Shown here: one piece after another, positions 1 to 9,380 of the stretch
How positions within the stretch are numbered: position 1 is the stretch's first letter
Layout of the letters: each line of letters starts with the position of its first letter
Assembly: GCF_900156065.1 (NCBI RefSeq)
Contig: NZ_FTNF01000002.1
Location: 310,001-374,000, forward strand
Direction of reading: 5' to 3'
DNA length: 64,000 nt
Source of the DNA: Micromonospora avicenniae
GTDB lineage: Bacteria; Actinomycetota; Actinomycetes; Mycobacteriales; Micromonosporaceae
Notes under the pieces: model-generated
What the model was told of the DNA's origin: nothing
The model's database searches: none
The model's input: the letters and a program-made list of their open reading frames with translations, nothing else
Translations under genes and position numbers: made by a program

Positions 1-603
1 GCGCCCCGCGCCCTGCTGGCTGGTCACCGACGGCGAGCCGGTGGCCGGCTGCGGCACGCCGATGGTCCGGCCGTCCGGCAGGCGGATGTACGCCGGCTCG
101 CCCGACTCGACCAGCCCGAGCTTGCGGGCCTGGGCGGCCAGGTTGCCCGGCGCCTCGGCGTCGGCGATCTGCGCCTTGAGCTGCTCCTGCTCCAGGTCCA
201 GCCGGGCCTGCTGCTGCTGCAGCTTCTCCAACTTGAACGCATTTTCATTGATCTTGGTGTTGACCAGCAGGATGCCGAGCACCCCACCGACCACCAGCAC
301 CACGATCAGCGCCGCGAACGGAGCCCGCGGCACCGACATCGGCGGCGGCGGCGCCACCCGCAGCCGCGGCGGGCGAGCGGCACTCGCGCCACTGCCCTCC
401 TCCGGCCGCAGCGCGGCGCTGCCCTGGATCGGGAACTCGCGCGCCCCCCGCGCCCGAGACTCCCCCTGCCGGTTCACCCGGTCCGTACGAGACGTACCGT
501 TTCCGACGCGGCCGACCCGCTCCGCCGCGGTCCGGCCCCCCGACCGCGGTGCGCGCTGTCCGACGCCGGTGAAGTCCCGGCGCTCGCGCCCGTCAACGTT
601 CAT
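1..603 (-). CDS. FtsL-like division/septum protein (partial, runs off window)
   Basis: The reading frame is open from an ATG at 603 to the window edge, giving 201 codons without a stop. The first ~95 residues are basic and Arg/Pro/Gly rich. One hydrophobic segment follows (around [20 protein letters not shown]), then a Gln/Leu-rich coiled coil ([18 protein letters not shown]) and the phrase [20 protein letters not shown]. That is the bitopic topology of FtsL/septum-formation-initiator proteins, which bridge to FtsB/FtsQ at the divisome. The ATG overlaps the rsmH stop as ATGA, so translation is probably coupled. Position directly after mraZ-rsmH is the usual ftsL slot. The C-terminus is not visible. 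Confidence 0.85.
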   Translation of the reverse strand, partial: MNVDGRERRDFTGVGQRAPRSGGRTAAERVGRVGNGTSRTDRVNRQGESRARGAREFPIQGSAALRPEEGSGASAARPPRLRVAPPPPMSVPRAPFAALIVVLVVGGVLGILLVNTKINENAFKLEKLQQQQARLDLEQEQLKAQIADAEAPGNLAAQARKLGLVESGEPAYIRLPDGRTIGVPQPATGSPSVTSQQGAGR

Positions 604-1709
604 GTCCCCTCCCCCTCTACGTCCGTCCCTGTCCCGTCCCCCGGCGCCCGCCGGCGATCCCCCACGGACCGCACGGACCCCGTTCCCGGTTGGTTCATCG
701 CCTTGACGCGCCGTCGGGACCGTTCGCGGTCGGCCCGCTCCTGCTGCTGCGCGTCCGGGTCGATGCGCTCGGCGGCCCGCAGCCGCACCGAGGCGGCGCG
801 CGGGTTCGCGGCGACCTCGAGCTCCCCGGGCAGCTCGGCGCCCCGGCTCAGCAGCCGGAACGTCGGGCCGGTCCCCGGCAGCTCGACCGGGAGGTCGATC
901 GGGCCTGTGCTGCGGACCCGATCGGCGAGCGCCGCCTTGGTGAGCCGGTCCTCCAGCGAGTGGTAGGACAGGACCACCATGCGACCGCCCACGTTGAGCG
1001 CGTCGAGTGCGGCCGGCAGCGCCGTCTCCAGCGCCGCCAGCTCCCTGTTTACCTCGATCCTCAAAGCCTGAAACGTTCTCTTTGCCGGGTGTCCACCGGT
1101 TCGTCGGGCTGGTGCCGGAATGGCATCCCGGATCAGCTCCGCGAGCCGGGCCGACGAGGTGATCCGGGCCCGTTCCCGTTCCCGGATGATCGCCGAGGCG
1201 ATCCGCCCGGCGAACTTCTCCTCGCCGTACACCCGCAGCACCCGCGCCAGCTCGGGGTGGCCGTACGTGTTGACCACCTCTTCGGCGGTCACCCCCCGGG
1301 TCTGGTCCATCCGCATGTCCAGTGGCGCGTCCTGCGCGTACGCGAACCCGCGGTCGGGCGCGTCCAGTTGCAGCGACGAGACCCCCAGGTCGAACAGGAC
1401 GCCGTCGACCCCCGGATATCCCAGCCGGTCGAGCACATCGGGCAACTCGTCGTAGACCGCGTGCTCGAGGTGGATCCGGTCGGCGAAGCGGGCCAGCCGT
1501 ACGCGTGCGTGAGCGAGCGCCTCGGTGTCCCGGTCCAGTCCGATCAGAATCGTCTGCGGATGCGCCTCGAGCACCGCCTCGGCGTGCCCGCCCAGCCCCA
1601 GAGTGGCGTCGACGTGAACCGTCCGGTCACCCCGACCCAGCGCGGGGGCCAGCAACTCGAGACACCGCTCGAGCAGTACCGGCACGTGCGTGCCGCGTAG
1701 CTCCCCCAT
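600..1709 (-). CDS. rsmH: 16S rRNA (cytosine1402-N4)-methyltransferase RsmH
   Basis: This SAM-dependent enzyme N4-methylates C1402 of 16S rRNA in the decoding centre. The start [20 protein letters not shown] and the motif [14 protein letters not shown] are typical, as are [14 protein letters not shown] and the later VNRELAALE and [10 protein letters not shown] segments. The C-terminal ~50 residues are a basic tail. I chose ATG 1709, which has a G-rich Shine-Dalgarno just upstream; an in-frame GTG at 1721 would add four residues. The gene lies between mraZ and the FtsL-like gene, with an ATGA overlap to the latter. Length (369 aa) is normal for actinobacteria. Confidence 0.95.
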   Translation of the reverse strand: MGELRGTHVPVLLERCLELLAPALGRGDRTVHVDATLGLGGHAEAVLEAHPQTILIGLDRDTEALAHARVRLARFADRIHLEHAVYDELPDVLDRLGYPGVDGVLFDLGVSSLQLDAPDRGFAYAQDAPLDMRMDQTRGVTAEEVVNTYGHPELARVLRVYGEEKFAGRIASAIIRERERARITSSARLAELIRDAIPAPARRTGGHPAKRTFQALRIEVNRELAALETALPAALDALNVGGRMVVLSYHSLEDRLTKAALADRVRSTGPIDLPVELPGTGPTFRLLSRGAELPGELEVAANPRAASVRLRAAERIDPDAQQQERADRERSRRRVKAMNQPGTGSVRSVGDRRRAPGDGTGTDVEGEGT

Positions 1710-1838
1710 GTCGACCCCCACCGCTGGTTACCGTGCTTTCTTCTCGCGCCCGCGTCGGCCGGCGCCTTGCCGTCGTACCGCCAGATCCCCATCCGCTCCC
1801 GCCCGTCGCGAGGCCGCGGCCCCCCGAGAGATCGTGCG

Positions 1839-1864
1839 CCTGGCACCGGGGAAGGGGTGCCAGG
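1839..1864 (-). other. Hairpin in the mraZ-rsmH gap
   Basis: A perfect 9-bp inverted repeat (CCTGGCACC / GGTGCCAGG) with a short G-rich loop lies in the ~200-nt untranslated gap between mraZ and rsmH. There is no T-run after it on the minus strand, so it looks more like a processing or stability element than an intrinsic terminator. I see no gene in this gap. Confidence 0.4.
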
Positions 1865-1912
1865 AACTCGAAAGCGGCTGGAGATCTCGCAGTACGCCGG
1901 GCGCCGTCCGCC

Positions 1913-2344
1913 CTACAGACCGCCGGGCAGCACCCCCTCCTCGATGTCGGCGAACTCGTCTTCGCTCTCAGCGAGGTAGCTCTCCCAGGCGGCCTTGTCC
2001 CAGATCTCCACCCGGGTGCTCGCGCCGATCACGACCAGGTCCCGGTCGAGCGCCGCGTATTCCCGCAGGTGGGACGGGATGGTCACCCGGCCCTGCTTGT
2101 CCGGAACCTCGTCGTGTGCGCTGGCGAAGAAGACTCGGCTGTAGGCCCGGGCCGCCTTGCTCGTCATCGGTTGAGCGCGCAACTGCTCCGCGATCCGCTG
2201 GAACTCGGGCATCGGGAACACGTAGAGGCAGCGCTCCTGCCCTTTGGTGATCACGACACCCCCCGCCAACTCATCCCGGAACTTCGCCGGAAGGATCAAC
2301 CGGCCCTTGTCGTCCAGGCGCGGAGTGTGGGTGCCGAGAAACAC
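1913..2344 (-). CDS. mraZ: Transcriptional regulator MraZ
   Basis: MraZ is a DNA-binding protein with two SpoVT/AbrB-like halves that autoregulates the division and cell-wall cluster. The 143 aa match the family length. Both halves carry the expected [17 protein letters not shown] and [17 protein letters not shown] signatures near residues 10 and 80. The start is GTG at 2344. It is the first gene of the minus-strand division cluster, about 200 nt before rsmH. An array of three TGGRG repeats about 85 nt upstream of the start is its probable operator. Confidence 0.96.
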   Translation of the reverse strand: MFLGTHTPRLDDKGRLILPAKFRDELAGGVVITKGQERCLYVFPMPEFQRIAEQLRAQPMTSKAARAYSRVFFASAHDEVPDKQGRVTIPSHLREYAALDRDLVVIGASTRVEIWDKAAWESYLAESEDEFADIEEGVLPGGL

Positions 2345-2427
2345 GGCCCAACCCCCTCGCCCCTGAGCGGCGTTCGCGGCGCCGCTGACCCCCCGGGCCG
2401 GTGGGCCCTCCCGGCCTCACCATTGGG

Positions 2428-2459
2428 CCCCACTCTACTCCACTTCCCTCCACCTGCAA
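2428..2459 (-). promoter_or_regulatory. mraZ promoter with MraZ-box repeats
   Basis: Read on the minus strand, three pentamers TGGAG, TGGAG and TGGGG are each separated by exactly 5 nt (2428-2452), a 10-bp period. A -35-like TTGCAG (2454-2459) and a -10-like TAGAGT (2432-2437) are separated by 16 nt, so the repeats fill the spacer and cover the -10. MraZ is known to bind TGG-type direct repeats with this period; repression by occlusion of polymerase is inferred. Confidence 0.75.
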
Positions 2460-2670
2460 CCAGAATCGCCCGCGTGGCGCGGCCGATCCGCGCCTAAAAC
2501 CGCACGTCACAAAGGGTGGGGCGGAGTGGAGGGCCGGAGCGGTCCACCGGCCGCGTCCGCTTTCCGACATTGATCGACTCCGTCCGGCGGAGGCAGAATC
2601 ATCCGGCCGCGACAGCTCCCCGGCCGAACGGTTCGCCGTCGGTGCCAATCTGGCGGGACCGACGGTCCGG

Positions 2671-2676
2671 TAACCT
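2671..2676 (+). promoter_or_regulatory. -10 element of a leaderless murT promoter
   Basis: TAACCT lies 7 nt before the GTG at 2684. There is no Shine-Dalgarno between them. That spacing puts the transcription start at or next to the start codon, the arrangement of a leaderless actinobacterial mRNA. Confidence 0.6.
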
Positions 2677-2683
2677 CGCTCGC

Positions 2684-3946
2684 GTGACGGACGCGAAGAT
2701 GCCCCTGCGGGCGAAGGTGGCCAGCTCCGTGTCCCGGACCGCCGCGGCGCTGTCCCGGGCCGCGGGCCGGGGTGACGGCTCGGTGATCGGCGGATGGATC
2801 GGACTGAAGATCGACCCGGACCTGCTCGCGCACCTCGCCGCCGGTCGCGCGATCGCCCTCATCTCCGGTACCAACGGCAAGACGACCACCACCCGGCTCG
2901 CCGCGGCAGCGGTCGGCGTACTCGGCAAGGTCGCCACCAACTCCTTCGGCGCCAACATGCCCACCGGCCACACCTCCGCGCTGGCCAAGGCGGGCAGCAC
3001 CCCCTACGCGGTGCTCGAGGTCGACGAGCACTACCTGGCCCAGGTGCTGGAGGCCACCGAACCGCACGTGGTGGCGCTGCTCAACCTCTCCCGCGACCAG
3101 CTCGACCGCGCCAAGGAGGTCGCCATGATGGCGCAGCTCTGGCGTGCCGCGCTGGTCCGGCACCAGGACGTGCGGGTGGTGGCCAACGCCGACGACCCGA
3201 TGGTCGTCTGGGCGGCCACCCCGCCGCCCAACCACGACCACCGGATCAACCCACCCCAGGTGACCTGGTTCAGCGCCGGGCAGCGCTGGCACGAGGACTC
3301 GTGGGTCTGCCCCGAGTGCGGCTCCACCATCCAGCGCTCCGGCGAGCAGTGGTGGTGCACCGGCTGCCCGCTACGCCGCCCCGACCCGCAGTGGACGGTG
3401 GAGGACGACGGCGTGCTCGACCCGACGGGCGCGTGGCACAAGGTCGCCCTCCAACTTCCCGGCAAGGTCAACGTCGGCAACGCGGCGACCGCCCTCGCGG
3501 TGGCCGCGGAGTTCGGCGTACGACCCGTCGACGCGGTGTCCCGGCTGTCCAGCGTCACCTCGGTCGCCGGCCGCTACGCCCAGGTCGAGAAGGACGGGCG
3601 CCTCATCCGGCTGCTGCTCGCCAAGAACCCGGCCAGCTGGCTGGAGGCGTTCGACATGGCCGACCTGGCACCCACACTGCTGTCGATCAACGCGCGGGAC
3701 CCCGACGGGCTGGACACCTCGTGGCTCTTCGACGTCGACTTCTCCCCGCTGCGCGGGCGGCAGGTGCTGATCACCGGCGACCGGGCGTACGACCTGGCCG
3801 TCCGGCTCGACGTCAACGACGTGCCGTTCCAGCACGTACGCAGCTTCGACGAGGCGATCCGCGCGGTGCCCCCGGGGCGCCTCGAGGTCATCGCCAACTA
3901 CACCGCGTTCCAGGACATCCGAGCGGAGTTGGACCGTGTCAACTGA
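2684..3946 (+). CDS. murT: Lipid II isoglutaminyl synthase, MurT subunit
   Basis: MurT is the Mur-ligase-like subunit that, with GatD, amidates the D-iso-Glu of lipid II. The P-loop ISGTNGKTTTTRL sits near residue 65, followed by Mur-ligase central motifs (SFGANMPTGHTS, LEVDEHYL, NLSRDQLDR). A four-Cys zinc ribbon, CPECG...CTGC, is inserted near residues 209-228, as in MurT. The C-terminal DUF1727 domain is present (KNPASWLEAFD, NARDPDGLDTSWLFDVDF). GTG 2684 is preferred because of the TAACCT hexamer upstream; ATG 2699 is an alternative that would remove five residues. The 3' end overlaps gatD by 11 nt, so the two subunits are probably co-translated. Confidence 0.95.
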   Translation: MTDAKMPLRAKVASSVSRTAAALSRAAGRGDGSVIGGWIGLKIDPDLLAHLAAGRAIALISGTNGKTTTTRLAAAAVGVLGKVATNSFGANMPTGHTSALAKAGSTPYAVLEVDEHYLAQVLEATEPHVVALLNLSRDQLDRAKEVAMMAQLWRAALVRHQDVRVVANADDPMVVWAATPPPNHDHRINPPQVTWFSAGQRWHEDSWVCPECGSTIQRSGEQWWCTGCPLRRPDPQWTVEDDGVLDPTGAWHKVALQLPGKVNVGNAATALAVAAEFGVRPVDAVSRLSSVTSVAGRYAQVEKDGRLIRLLLAKNPASWLEAFDMADLAPTLLSINARDPDGLDTSWLFDVDFSPLRGRQVLITGDRAYDLAVRLDVNDVPFQHVRSFDEAIRAVPPGRLEVIANYTAFQDIRAELDRVN

Positions 3947-4655
3947 GAGCCTGCGCATCGTCTGGGTCTACCCCGACCTGCTCTCCACCTACGGCGACCG
4001 GGGCAACGCCCTGATCCTCGCCCGGCGGGCGCGCCAGCGCGGCCTGCCGGTCGAGGTGCTGGAGGTCCGCTCCGACCAGCGACTGCCCGCGACCGCCGAC
4101 ATCTACCTCGTCGGCGGCGGCGAGGACGGCCCGCAGGCGTTGGGCGCGCAGCGGCTGATCGCCGACGGCTCGCTGCACCGCGCCGTCGCACAGGGCTCGG
4201 TCGTGTTCGGGGTCTGCGCCGGCTACCAACTGCTCGGCAACTCGTTCTTCGCCAAGGGCACCAAGTGCGCCGGGCTGGAACTGCTCGACATCACCTCCGA
4301 CCGGGGTGAGACGCGGGCCGTCGGCGAGCTGGCCGGTGACATCGACGCCCGGTTGGGGTTGCCGCCGTTGAGCGGCTTCGAGAACCACGGCGGGCGTACC
4401 CACCTCGGGCCGAGCGTCTCCCCGCTGGCCCGGGTCACCGCCGGCGTCGGCAACGACGGCGCCAGCGAGGGCGCCTGGCGCGGCAAGCTGCTCGGGACGT
4501 ACTCGCACGGGCCCGCGCTGGCCCGCAACCCGGCCCTCGCCGACCTGCTGCTGCGCTGGGCCACCGGCATGCACCAGTTGCCGCCGGTGGACGACACCTG
4601 GCCCGACCGGCTCCGGTCCGAGCGCCGCGCCGCGGTGGCCGCCGCCCGAGCATGA
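3936..4655 (+). CDS. gatD: Lipid II isoglutaminyl synthase, glutaminase subunit GatD
   Basis: GatD is a class I glutamine amidotransferase that supplies ammonia to MurT. The protein opens with LRIVWVYPDLLSTYGDRGNA, typical of the CobB/CobQ-like GatD family. It carries the nucleophile elbow GVCAGYQLLG with the catalytic Cys near residue 93. The motif FENHGGRTHLG follows, and a histidine in GTYSHGP completes the catalytic pair. The 239 aa fit the family. The start is GTG at 3936, inside the end of murT. The stop overlaps the next gene as ATGA. Confidence 0.95.
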   Translation: MSTESLRIVWVYPDLLSTYGDRGNALILARRARQRGLPVEVLEVRSDQRLPATADIYLVGGGEDGPQALGAQRLIADGSLHRAVAQGSVVFGVCAGYQLLGNSFFAKGTKCAGLELLDITSDRGETRAVGELAGDIDARLGLPPLSGFENHGGRTHLGPSVSPLARVTAGVGNDGASEGAWRGKLLGTYSHGPALARNPALADLLLRWATGMHQLPPVDDTWPDRLRSERRAAVAAARA

Positions 4656-5344
4656 TCCCCGCCGTCCGGCGGCTGCTGCGGCAGCCGTCGGCCGTCCGGT
4701 TCGCGCTGCTGGTGCTCCTGGTCGCGGCCTGCGGTGTGCTGCTGCTCGTGGTGCCCCGGCCGGATCCGTCCGAGCTGCCCGGGCTGGCCGACCGGCTCGG
4801 TGGCTTCACGCCGGTCGCGGCGGTCCTCGGTGGCGCGCTGCTACTGGTCGCCCTCGTTCCGCGCACGTTCATCACCCTCGCCTCGGGGGCGATCTTCGGC
4901 CCGTTCGAGGGCGCCGGGTACGCGCTGACCGCGGCGTTGGTGGCGGCCGCCATCGGGTTCACGGTCGGCCGGCTGCTGGGGCGGGAGTTCGTCGCCGTAC
5001 GGGTGCGCGGTCGACTGGCCCGCCTCGACGGCTGGTTCGCCCGGCAGAACGTGCTCGGGGTGATCACCGTACGGCTGCTGCCGATCGCCGGGTTCGGGCT
5101 GGTCAGTTACGGCTACGGCACCACCGGGGCACGTCTGCTGCCGTTCCTCGCCGGCAGCGTGATCGCCGCCGTGCCGAGCGCGTTCGGTTACGCGGCCATC
5201 GGCGCGGCGGTCACCTCGCCGGGCGACGTCCAGTGGTTCGCCGTGGCCCCCGCCGGCCTCGGCCTGATCGCCGGCGCGGTGCTGGTCCGACGACTGTGGC
5301 GGGCGGAGCGGCGCCGGCGGAGCGCGTTTGGCCCCACCCGATGA
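4652..5344 (+). CDS. TVP38/TMEM64 (DedA-like) membrane protein
   Basis: This is an integral membrane protein of 230 aa with about five to six hydrophobic segments. The central region FITLASGAIFGPFEGAGYAL followed by AAIGFTVGRLLGREFV matches the SNARE-associated/TVP38 domain. The later VRLLPIAGFGLVSYGYG segment is the family's conserved second re-entrant region. Homologues are proposed to move lipids or lipid carriers across membranes; the substrate here is unknown. It overlaps both gatD and the next gene by 4 nt, which suggests an envelope-related role. Confidence 0.85.
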   Translation: MIPAVRRLLRQPSAVRFALLVLLVAACGVLLLVVPRPDPSELPGLADRLGGFTPVAAVLGGALLLVALVPRTFITLASGAIFGPFEGAGYALTAALVAAAIGFTVGRLLGREFVAVRVRGRLARLDGWFARQNVLGVITVRLLPIAGFGLVSYGYGTTGARLLPFLAGSVIAAVPSAFGYAAIGAAVTSPGDVQWFAVAPAGLGLIAGAVLVRRLWRAERRRRSAFGPTR

Positions 5345-6114
5345 CCGGTAGGGCGGAACCGGCGGCGGAACCGCTGCCCGGGGGCTTCATCGCCGAGGTG
5401 GTCCGCCTCGGGAACAGCGTCCGGCGTACGGCACCAGAGCGCTACGACTTCGTGTCCGCGCTGCTCACGCATCTCGCGCGGGTCGGCTCGGATCTCGCGC
5501 CCCGGGACCTCGGCATCGACGAGCACGGGCGGCAGGTGCTCAGCTACGTCGACGGCCTGGTGCCCTGGCGGGAACGGGAGAACCCCGCGTACTTCGCCGA
5601 TCCGGCGCTGGTGGCGCTGGCCGGGCTGATCCGGCGGCTGCACGACGCATGCGCGGGCAGCCTGCTGGCCGGGGACGCGGAGACGGTCTGCCATGGTGAC
5701 CTGTCGCCGAAGAACACGGTCTACCGCGACTTCCCGGCCGGGCCGCTGCCGATCGTGTTCCTCGACTGGGACCGGGCCGGCCCCGGCCGCCGGATCGAGG
5801 ATGTGGCCTTCGCCTGCTGGCACTGGGCGGAGCTCGGCGATGAGGCCGACCCGACTGAACTGGCCCGCCGCTGCGCGTTGCTCTGCGACGCCTACGAGCT
5901 GCGGGCGGAAGGGCTGCTCCCCCGGGCCAAACTGGTCGGCGTCATGCTCGCCCAGATCGAGGGCACCTGGCGGGGCATCGCTGCCGGCGCCGAACGGGAC
6001 GAACCCGGCATGCGCCGGTTGCGCGCCGCCGGCACGGTCGAGACGGTACGCGGCTGGCACGACTGGTTGCGCCGGTACCGTCAGACGATCGAGTCCGCGC
6101 TCGATCTGACCTGA
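5341..6114 (+). CDS. Phosphotransferase of the APH/choline kinase fold
   Basis: This is a 257-aa kinase-fold protein. The catalytic loop CHGDLSPKNTVY (Brenner motif HxDxxxxN) is near residue 118 and the metal-binding FLDWDRAGPGRRIEDVAF follows about 20 residues later. The N-terminal lobe is short, starting GGFIAEVVRLGNSVRRTAPERYDFV. ATG 5341 is chosen over the longer GTG frame at 5233 because it overlaps the previous stop as ATGA and removes a stretch lying inside the upstream gene. The substrate is unknown. Aminoglycosides are possible, but its place behind murT-gatD-TVP38 allows an envelope or housekeeping substrate. Confidence 0.8.
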   Translation: MTGRAEPAAEPLPGGFIAEVVRLGNSVRRTAPERYDFVSALLTHLARVGSDLAPRDLGIDEHGRQVLSYVDGLVPWRERENPAYFADPALVALAGLIRRLHDACAGSLLAGDAETVCHGDLSPKNTVYRDFPAGPLPIVFLDWDRAGPGRRIEDVAFACWHWAELGDEADPTELARRCALLCDAYELRAEGLLPRAKLVGVMLAQIEGTWRGIAAGAERDEPGMRRLRAAGTVETVRGWHDWLRRYRQTIESALDLT

Positions 6115-6180
6115 CGTGACCTGACCGGCTCGGCTCGGCGTGCCGTGGAAGGCACCGGCTCGAGGCATCGCATCGAGGAA

Positions 6181-6265
6181 CCTTTCGAGCTGATGTCAAA
6201 AACGACTCAGTCGCCGACGCCGGCTCCGCGACGGCTTAAGTCGTTGGTGACGTCAGCTCGAAAGG
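6181..6265. repeat. Long imperfect inverted repeat
   Basis: The arms at 6181-6198 and 6248-6265 are 18 nt each and differ at one position. A second matching block follows inside (AACGACT 6201-6207, AGTCGTT 6239-6245). The element lies between the phosphotransferase gene and the terminator hairpin near leuS. It has no T-run. It could be a dispersed palindromic element or an RNA hairpin at the 3' end of the murT operon mRNA. Confidence 0.7.
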
Positions 6266-6320
6266 CACCGCATCGGGCACGGCCACCTGCCTCACCCGCG
6301 GTGGGCGAACCCCGACCCGT

Positions 6321-6351
6321 CGTGGGCGCGCCCGACGAGGGCGCGCCCACG
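6321..6351. terminator. Bidirectional terminator-like hairpin
   Basis: A perfect 13-bp GC stem (CGTGGGCGCGCCC / GGGCGCGCCCACG) with a 5-nt loop lies between two convergent genes, 8 nt from the leuS stop. It lacks a U-tract, as is common for actinobacterial terminators. Confidence 0.65.
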
Positions 6352-6358
6352 AGCCGGT

Positions 6359-9199
6359 TCAGACGACGACCGAGACCATCCGGCCCTTCACCACGATGAC
6401 CTTGCGCGGCTCCTTGCCGGCCAGGCTACCGGCCACCGCCTCCAGGGCGGCCGCGCGGACCGTCTCCTCGGACGCGTCGGCGGGCACCTCGACCCGGCCG
6501 CGCACCTTGCCGTTGACCTGCACCGGGTAGGTCGCCGTCTCGGCCACCAGCAGCGCCGGGTCGGCCACCGGGAAGTCCGCGTACGCCAGCGAACTGTCGT
6601 GCCCCATCCGCTGCCACAGTTCCTCGGCGACGTGCGGCGCGAACGGCGCCAGCATCAGCACCAGCGGCTCGGCCACCTCACGTGGGGTGGCCGGCAGCCG
6701 GGTCAGGGCGTTGGTCAGCTCGATCAGTTTGGCGATCGCGGTGTTGAACCGGATCCCCTCCATGTCGCCGCGTACGCCGTCGATCACCTTGTGCAGCAGC
6801 CGCCGGGTGTCCCCGTCAGCCGGGTCCTCGGTGACCCGCAGCGCACCGGTCTGCTCGTCGACGACCGCCCGCCACACCCGCTGCAGGAAGCGGAACGAGC
6901 CGATCACCGCCCGGGTCTCCCACGGTCGGGACACCTCCAGCGGGCCCATCGACATCTCGTAGACCCGGAACGTGTCCGCGCCGTACGCCGCGCACATCTC
7001 GTCCGGCGTGACGACGTTCCGCAGGGACTTGCCCATCTTGCCGTACTCGCGGTTGACCGGGGCGTTGCCCAGGAAGTAGCCGCCGTCGCGCTCGACCACC
7101 TCGGCGGCCTGCACGTAGCTGCCCCGGGAGTCGGTGTAGGCGTACGCCTGGATCATGCCCTGGTTGAACAGCCGGCGGAACGGCTCGAAGCTCGAGACGT
7201 GGCCCAGGTCGTAGAGCACCTTGTGCCAGAACCGGGCGTACAGCAGGTGCAGCACGGCGTGCTCGGCGCCGCCCACGTACAGGTCGGTGCCGCCGCTGTC
7301 GCCCTCGCCGCGCGGGCCCATCCAGTACCGCTCGTTCTCCGCGTCGACGAACCGGTCGGCGTTGGTCGGGTCCAGGTAGCGCAGCTCGTACCAGCAGGAG
7401 CCGGCCCACTGCGGCATCACGTTGGTCTCCCGGGTGTACCGCTTCGGGCCGTCACCCAGATCCAGCTCGACCTCGACCCAGTCCCGGCGCCGGGACAGCG
7501 GGGTCTCCGGGTTCGAGTTCGCGTCGTCGGGGTCGAACGTCTTCGGCGAGAAGTCGTCCACCTCGGGCAGCTCGACCGGCAGCATCTCCTCGGGCAGCGC
7601 GATCGCCGCGCCGGTCTCGTCGTACACGATGGGGAACGGCTCGCCCCAGTAGCGCTGCCGGCTGAACAGCCAGTCCCGCAGCCGGTAGGTGACGGCACCG
7701 CGGCCGTGGCCGTTCGCCTCCAGCCACTCGATGATCCGGGCCTTGGCGTCGGCGACCCCCAGGCCGTTCAGGTCCAGGCCACGGTCGGGCGCGGCGCTGT
7801 TGATCGCCGGCCCGTCCCCGGTGTACGCCTTGCCGTCGAAGCCCTCGGATGGCTGCACCGTGCGGACGATGGGCAGGTCGAAGACCTCGGCGAAGGCCCA
7901 GTCGCGCTCGTCCTGGGCCGGCACCGCCATGATCGCACCGGTGCCGTAGCCCGCCAGCACGTAGTCCGCGATGAAGATCGGGATCTGCGCACCGGTGACC
8001 GGGTTGGTGGCGTACGCCCCGACGAAGACGCCGGTCTTCTCCTTCGTGTCGGCCTGCCGCTCGACGTCGGTCTTGGCCGCGGCCGCCTTGCGGTACGCCT
8101 CGACCGCGGCCCGCGGGCTGGCGTGCCCGCCCGTCCAGGCCTCCCGAGTGCCCTCCGGCCAGGCCGCGGGCACCAGCGGGTCGACCAGCTCGTGCTCCGG
8201 CGCCAGCACCATGTAGGTGGCCCCGAAGATCGTGTCCGGCCGGGTCGTGAACACCCGGATCGGCTCCAGCGCGGTCGGGAAGTCGATGTGCGCACCGGTG
8301 GATCGGCCGATCCAGTTGCGCTGCATCAGCTTGATCGCCTCGGGCCAGTCCAGCTTGTCCAGGTCCTCCAGCAGCCGGTCACCGTACGCGGTGATCCGCA
8401 TCATCCACTGCTTCAGGTTCCGCTTGAAGACCGGGAAGTTGCCCCGCTCCGAACGGCCGTCGGCGGTGACCTCCTCGTTGGCCAGCACGGTGCCCAGGCC
8501 CGGGCACCAGTTCACCGGCGCCTCCGAGACGTACGCCAGCCGGTGGTCGTCGACGATGCTCCGGCGCTCGGCCACGGACAGCTCCGCCCAGGGGCGGCCG
8601 TCCGGCGTCGGCCGGTTGCCGCCCTCGAACTCCGCGACCAGCTCGGCGATCGGCCGGGCCTTCTTCGCGTCCTGGTCGTACCAGGCGTTGAAGATCTGCA
8701 GGAAGATCCACTGGGTCCAGCGGTAGAAGTCGACGTCGATGGTGGCGACCGACCGGCGCTCGTCGTGGGCCAGTCCCAGCCGGCGCAGCTGCGCCTTGTA
8801 CCGCTCGATGTTCGCCACGGTGGTGGTACGCGGGTGGGTGCCGGTCTGCACCGCGTACTGCTCTGCGGGCAGGCCGAACGCGTCGAAGCCCATCGCGTGC
8901 AGCACGTTCCGGCCGGCCATCCGCTGGTAGCGGGCGAAGCTGTCGGTGCCGATGTAGCCCAGCGGGTGGCCGACGTGCAGGCCCGCCCCGGACGGGTAGG
9001 GGAACATGTCCAGCACGTAGAGCTTCTCCGCGCCCGCCCGAGGGTGGCCGGGGTCGGCCAGCGGCCCGGTCGGGTTGGGGGCGTGGAAGGTTCCCTCCCG
9101 CTCCCAGTGGTCCTGCCAACGGTGCTCGATATCGTCGGCCAGGGCCGCGGTGTACCGGAACGGGGGGATGTCGCCCGCCGGTGCGGCTGCCTCACTCAT
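6359..9199 (-). CDS. leuS: Leucyl-tRNA synthetase
   Basis: This class I synthetase charges tRNA-Leu. The HIGH-type motif is HVGH in [15 protein letters not shown] (residues ~70-80). The editing (CP1) domain is present with [20 protein letters not shown] and [20 protein letters not shown]. The KMSKS-type loop reads GKMGKSLRN in the C-terminal third. The 946 aa are typical of the actinobacterial form. ATG 9199 is preceded by GAGGAG at good spacing. Upstream on the same strand lie a terminator (9283-9309) and a short Leu-rich leader ORF (9336-9374), so expression is probably controlled by attenuation. The downstream hairpin at 6321-6351 ends the unit. Confidence 0.98.
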   Translation of the reverse strand: MSEAAAPAGDIPPFRYTAALADDIEHRWQDHWEREGTFHAPNPTGPLADPGHPRAGAEKLYVLDMFPYPSGAGLHVGHPLGYIGTDSFARYQRMAGRNVLHAMGFDAFGLPAEQYAVQTGTHPRTTTVANIERYKAQLRRLGLAHDERRSVATIDVDFYRWTQWIFLQIFNAWYDQDAKKARPIAELVAEFEGGNRPTPDGRPWAELSVAERRSIVDDHRLAYVSEAPVNWCPGLGTVLANEEVTADGRSERGNFPVFKRNLKQWMMRITAYGDRLLEDLDKLDWPEAIKLMQRNWIGRSTGAHIDFPTALEPIRVFTTRPDTIFGATYMVLAPEHELVDPLVPAAWPEGTREAWTGGHASPRAAVEAYRKAAAAKTDVERQADTKEKTGVFVGAYATNPVTGAQIPIFIADYVLAGYGTGAIMAVPAQDERDWAFAEVFDLPIVRTVQPSEGFDGKAYTGDGPAINSAAPDRGLDLNGLGVADAKARIIEWLEANGHGRGAVTYRLRDWLFSRQRYWGEPFPIVYDETGAAIALPEEMLPVELPEVDDFSPKTFDPDDANSNPETPLSRRRDWVEVELDLGDGPKRYTRETNVMPQWAGSCWYELRYLDPTNADRFVDAENERYWMGPRGEGDSGGTDLYVGGAEHAVLHLLYARFWHKVLYDLGHVSSFEPFRRLFNQGMIQAYAYTDSRGSYVQAAEVVERDGGYFLGNAPVNREYGKMGKSLRNVVTPDEMCAAYGADTFRVYEMSMGPLEVSRPWETRAVIGSFRFLQRVWRAVVDEQTGALRVTEDPADGDTRRLLHKVIDGVRGDMEGIRFNTAIAKLIELTNALTRLPATPREVAEPLVLMLAPFAPHVAEELWQRMGHDSSLAYADFPVADPALLVAETATYPVQVNGKVRGRVEVPADASEETVRAAALEAVAGSLAGKEPRKVIVVKGRMVSVVV

Positions 9200-9282
9200 C
9201 GCGTCTCCTCGCGTCGCTCGGCGCGGTCGTCTCGTGCGGTCTGCTGATGCCGCCCGCCTGCCCTATGGCGGACGACGGGCAC

Positions 9283-9309
9283 AAAAAAGCCCCTCACGCA
9301 GGAGGGGGC
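9283..9309 (-). terminator. Intrinsic terminator in the leuS leader (putative attenuator)
   Basis: Read on the minus strand, a G/C-rich stem (GCCCCCTC / GAGGGGC) with a 6-nt loop is followed by TTTTTT. It is one of very few clear U-tract terminators in the window. It sits between the Leu-rich leader ORF and the leuS start, with no other gene upstream to terminate, which argues for a conditional attenuator. Confidence 0.75.
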
Positions 9310-9335
9310 CGCCGTGCTGTCGCGCGCTCAGCGCA

Positions 9336-9374
9336 TCAGCACGGCTCGGTAAGAAGCAGGAAGACTCCGGCCAT
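9336..9374 (-). CDS. Leucine-rich leader peptide of leuS (12 aa)
   Basis: The ORF reads MAGVFLLLTEPC then TGA. The three adjacent leucines use CTG CTT CTT; CTT is a rare codon in this GC-rich genome, so the ribosome should stall when charged tRNA-Leu is scarce. A TACACT hexamer ends 6 nt before the ATG, so the mRNA may start on the ATG itself. The intrinsic terminator begins 26 nt after the stop and leuS follows. This order (leader peptide, terminator, amino-acid gene) is that of ribosome-mediated attenuation. The ORF is too short for gene finders and its translation is inferred. Confidence 0.65.
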   Translation of the reverse strand: MAGVFLLLTEPC

Positions 9375-9380
9375 GCCCGC

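Noticed and set aside
690..1700. 336-codon plus-strand open frame opposite rsmH
   Set aside because: Mirror frame; rsmH is clearly coded on the minus strand.
6115..6358. tRNA or small RNA gene in the spacer
   Set aside because: The foldable sequence is explained by the inverted repeat and terminator stem; no cloverleaf or T-loop sequence is present.
6599..9247. 882-codon plus-strand open frame
   Set aside because: It is antisense to leuS, has no domain resemblance and is Val/Asp/Arg/His-biased as expected of a mirror frame in GC-rich DNA.
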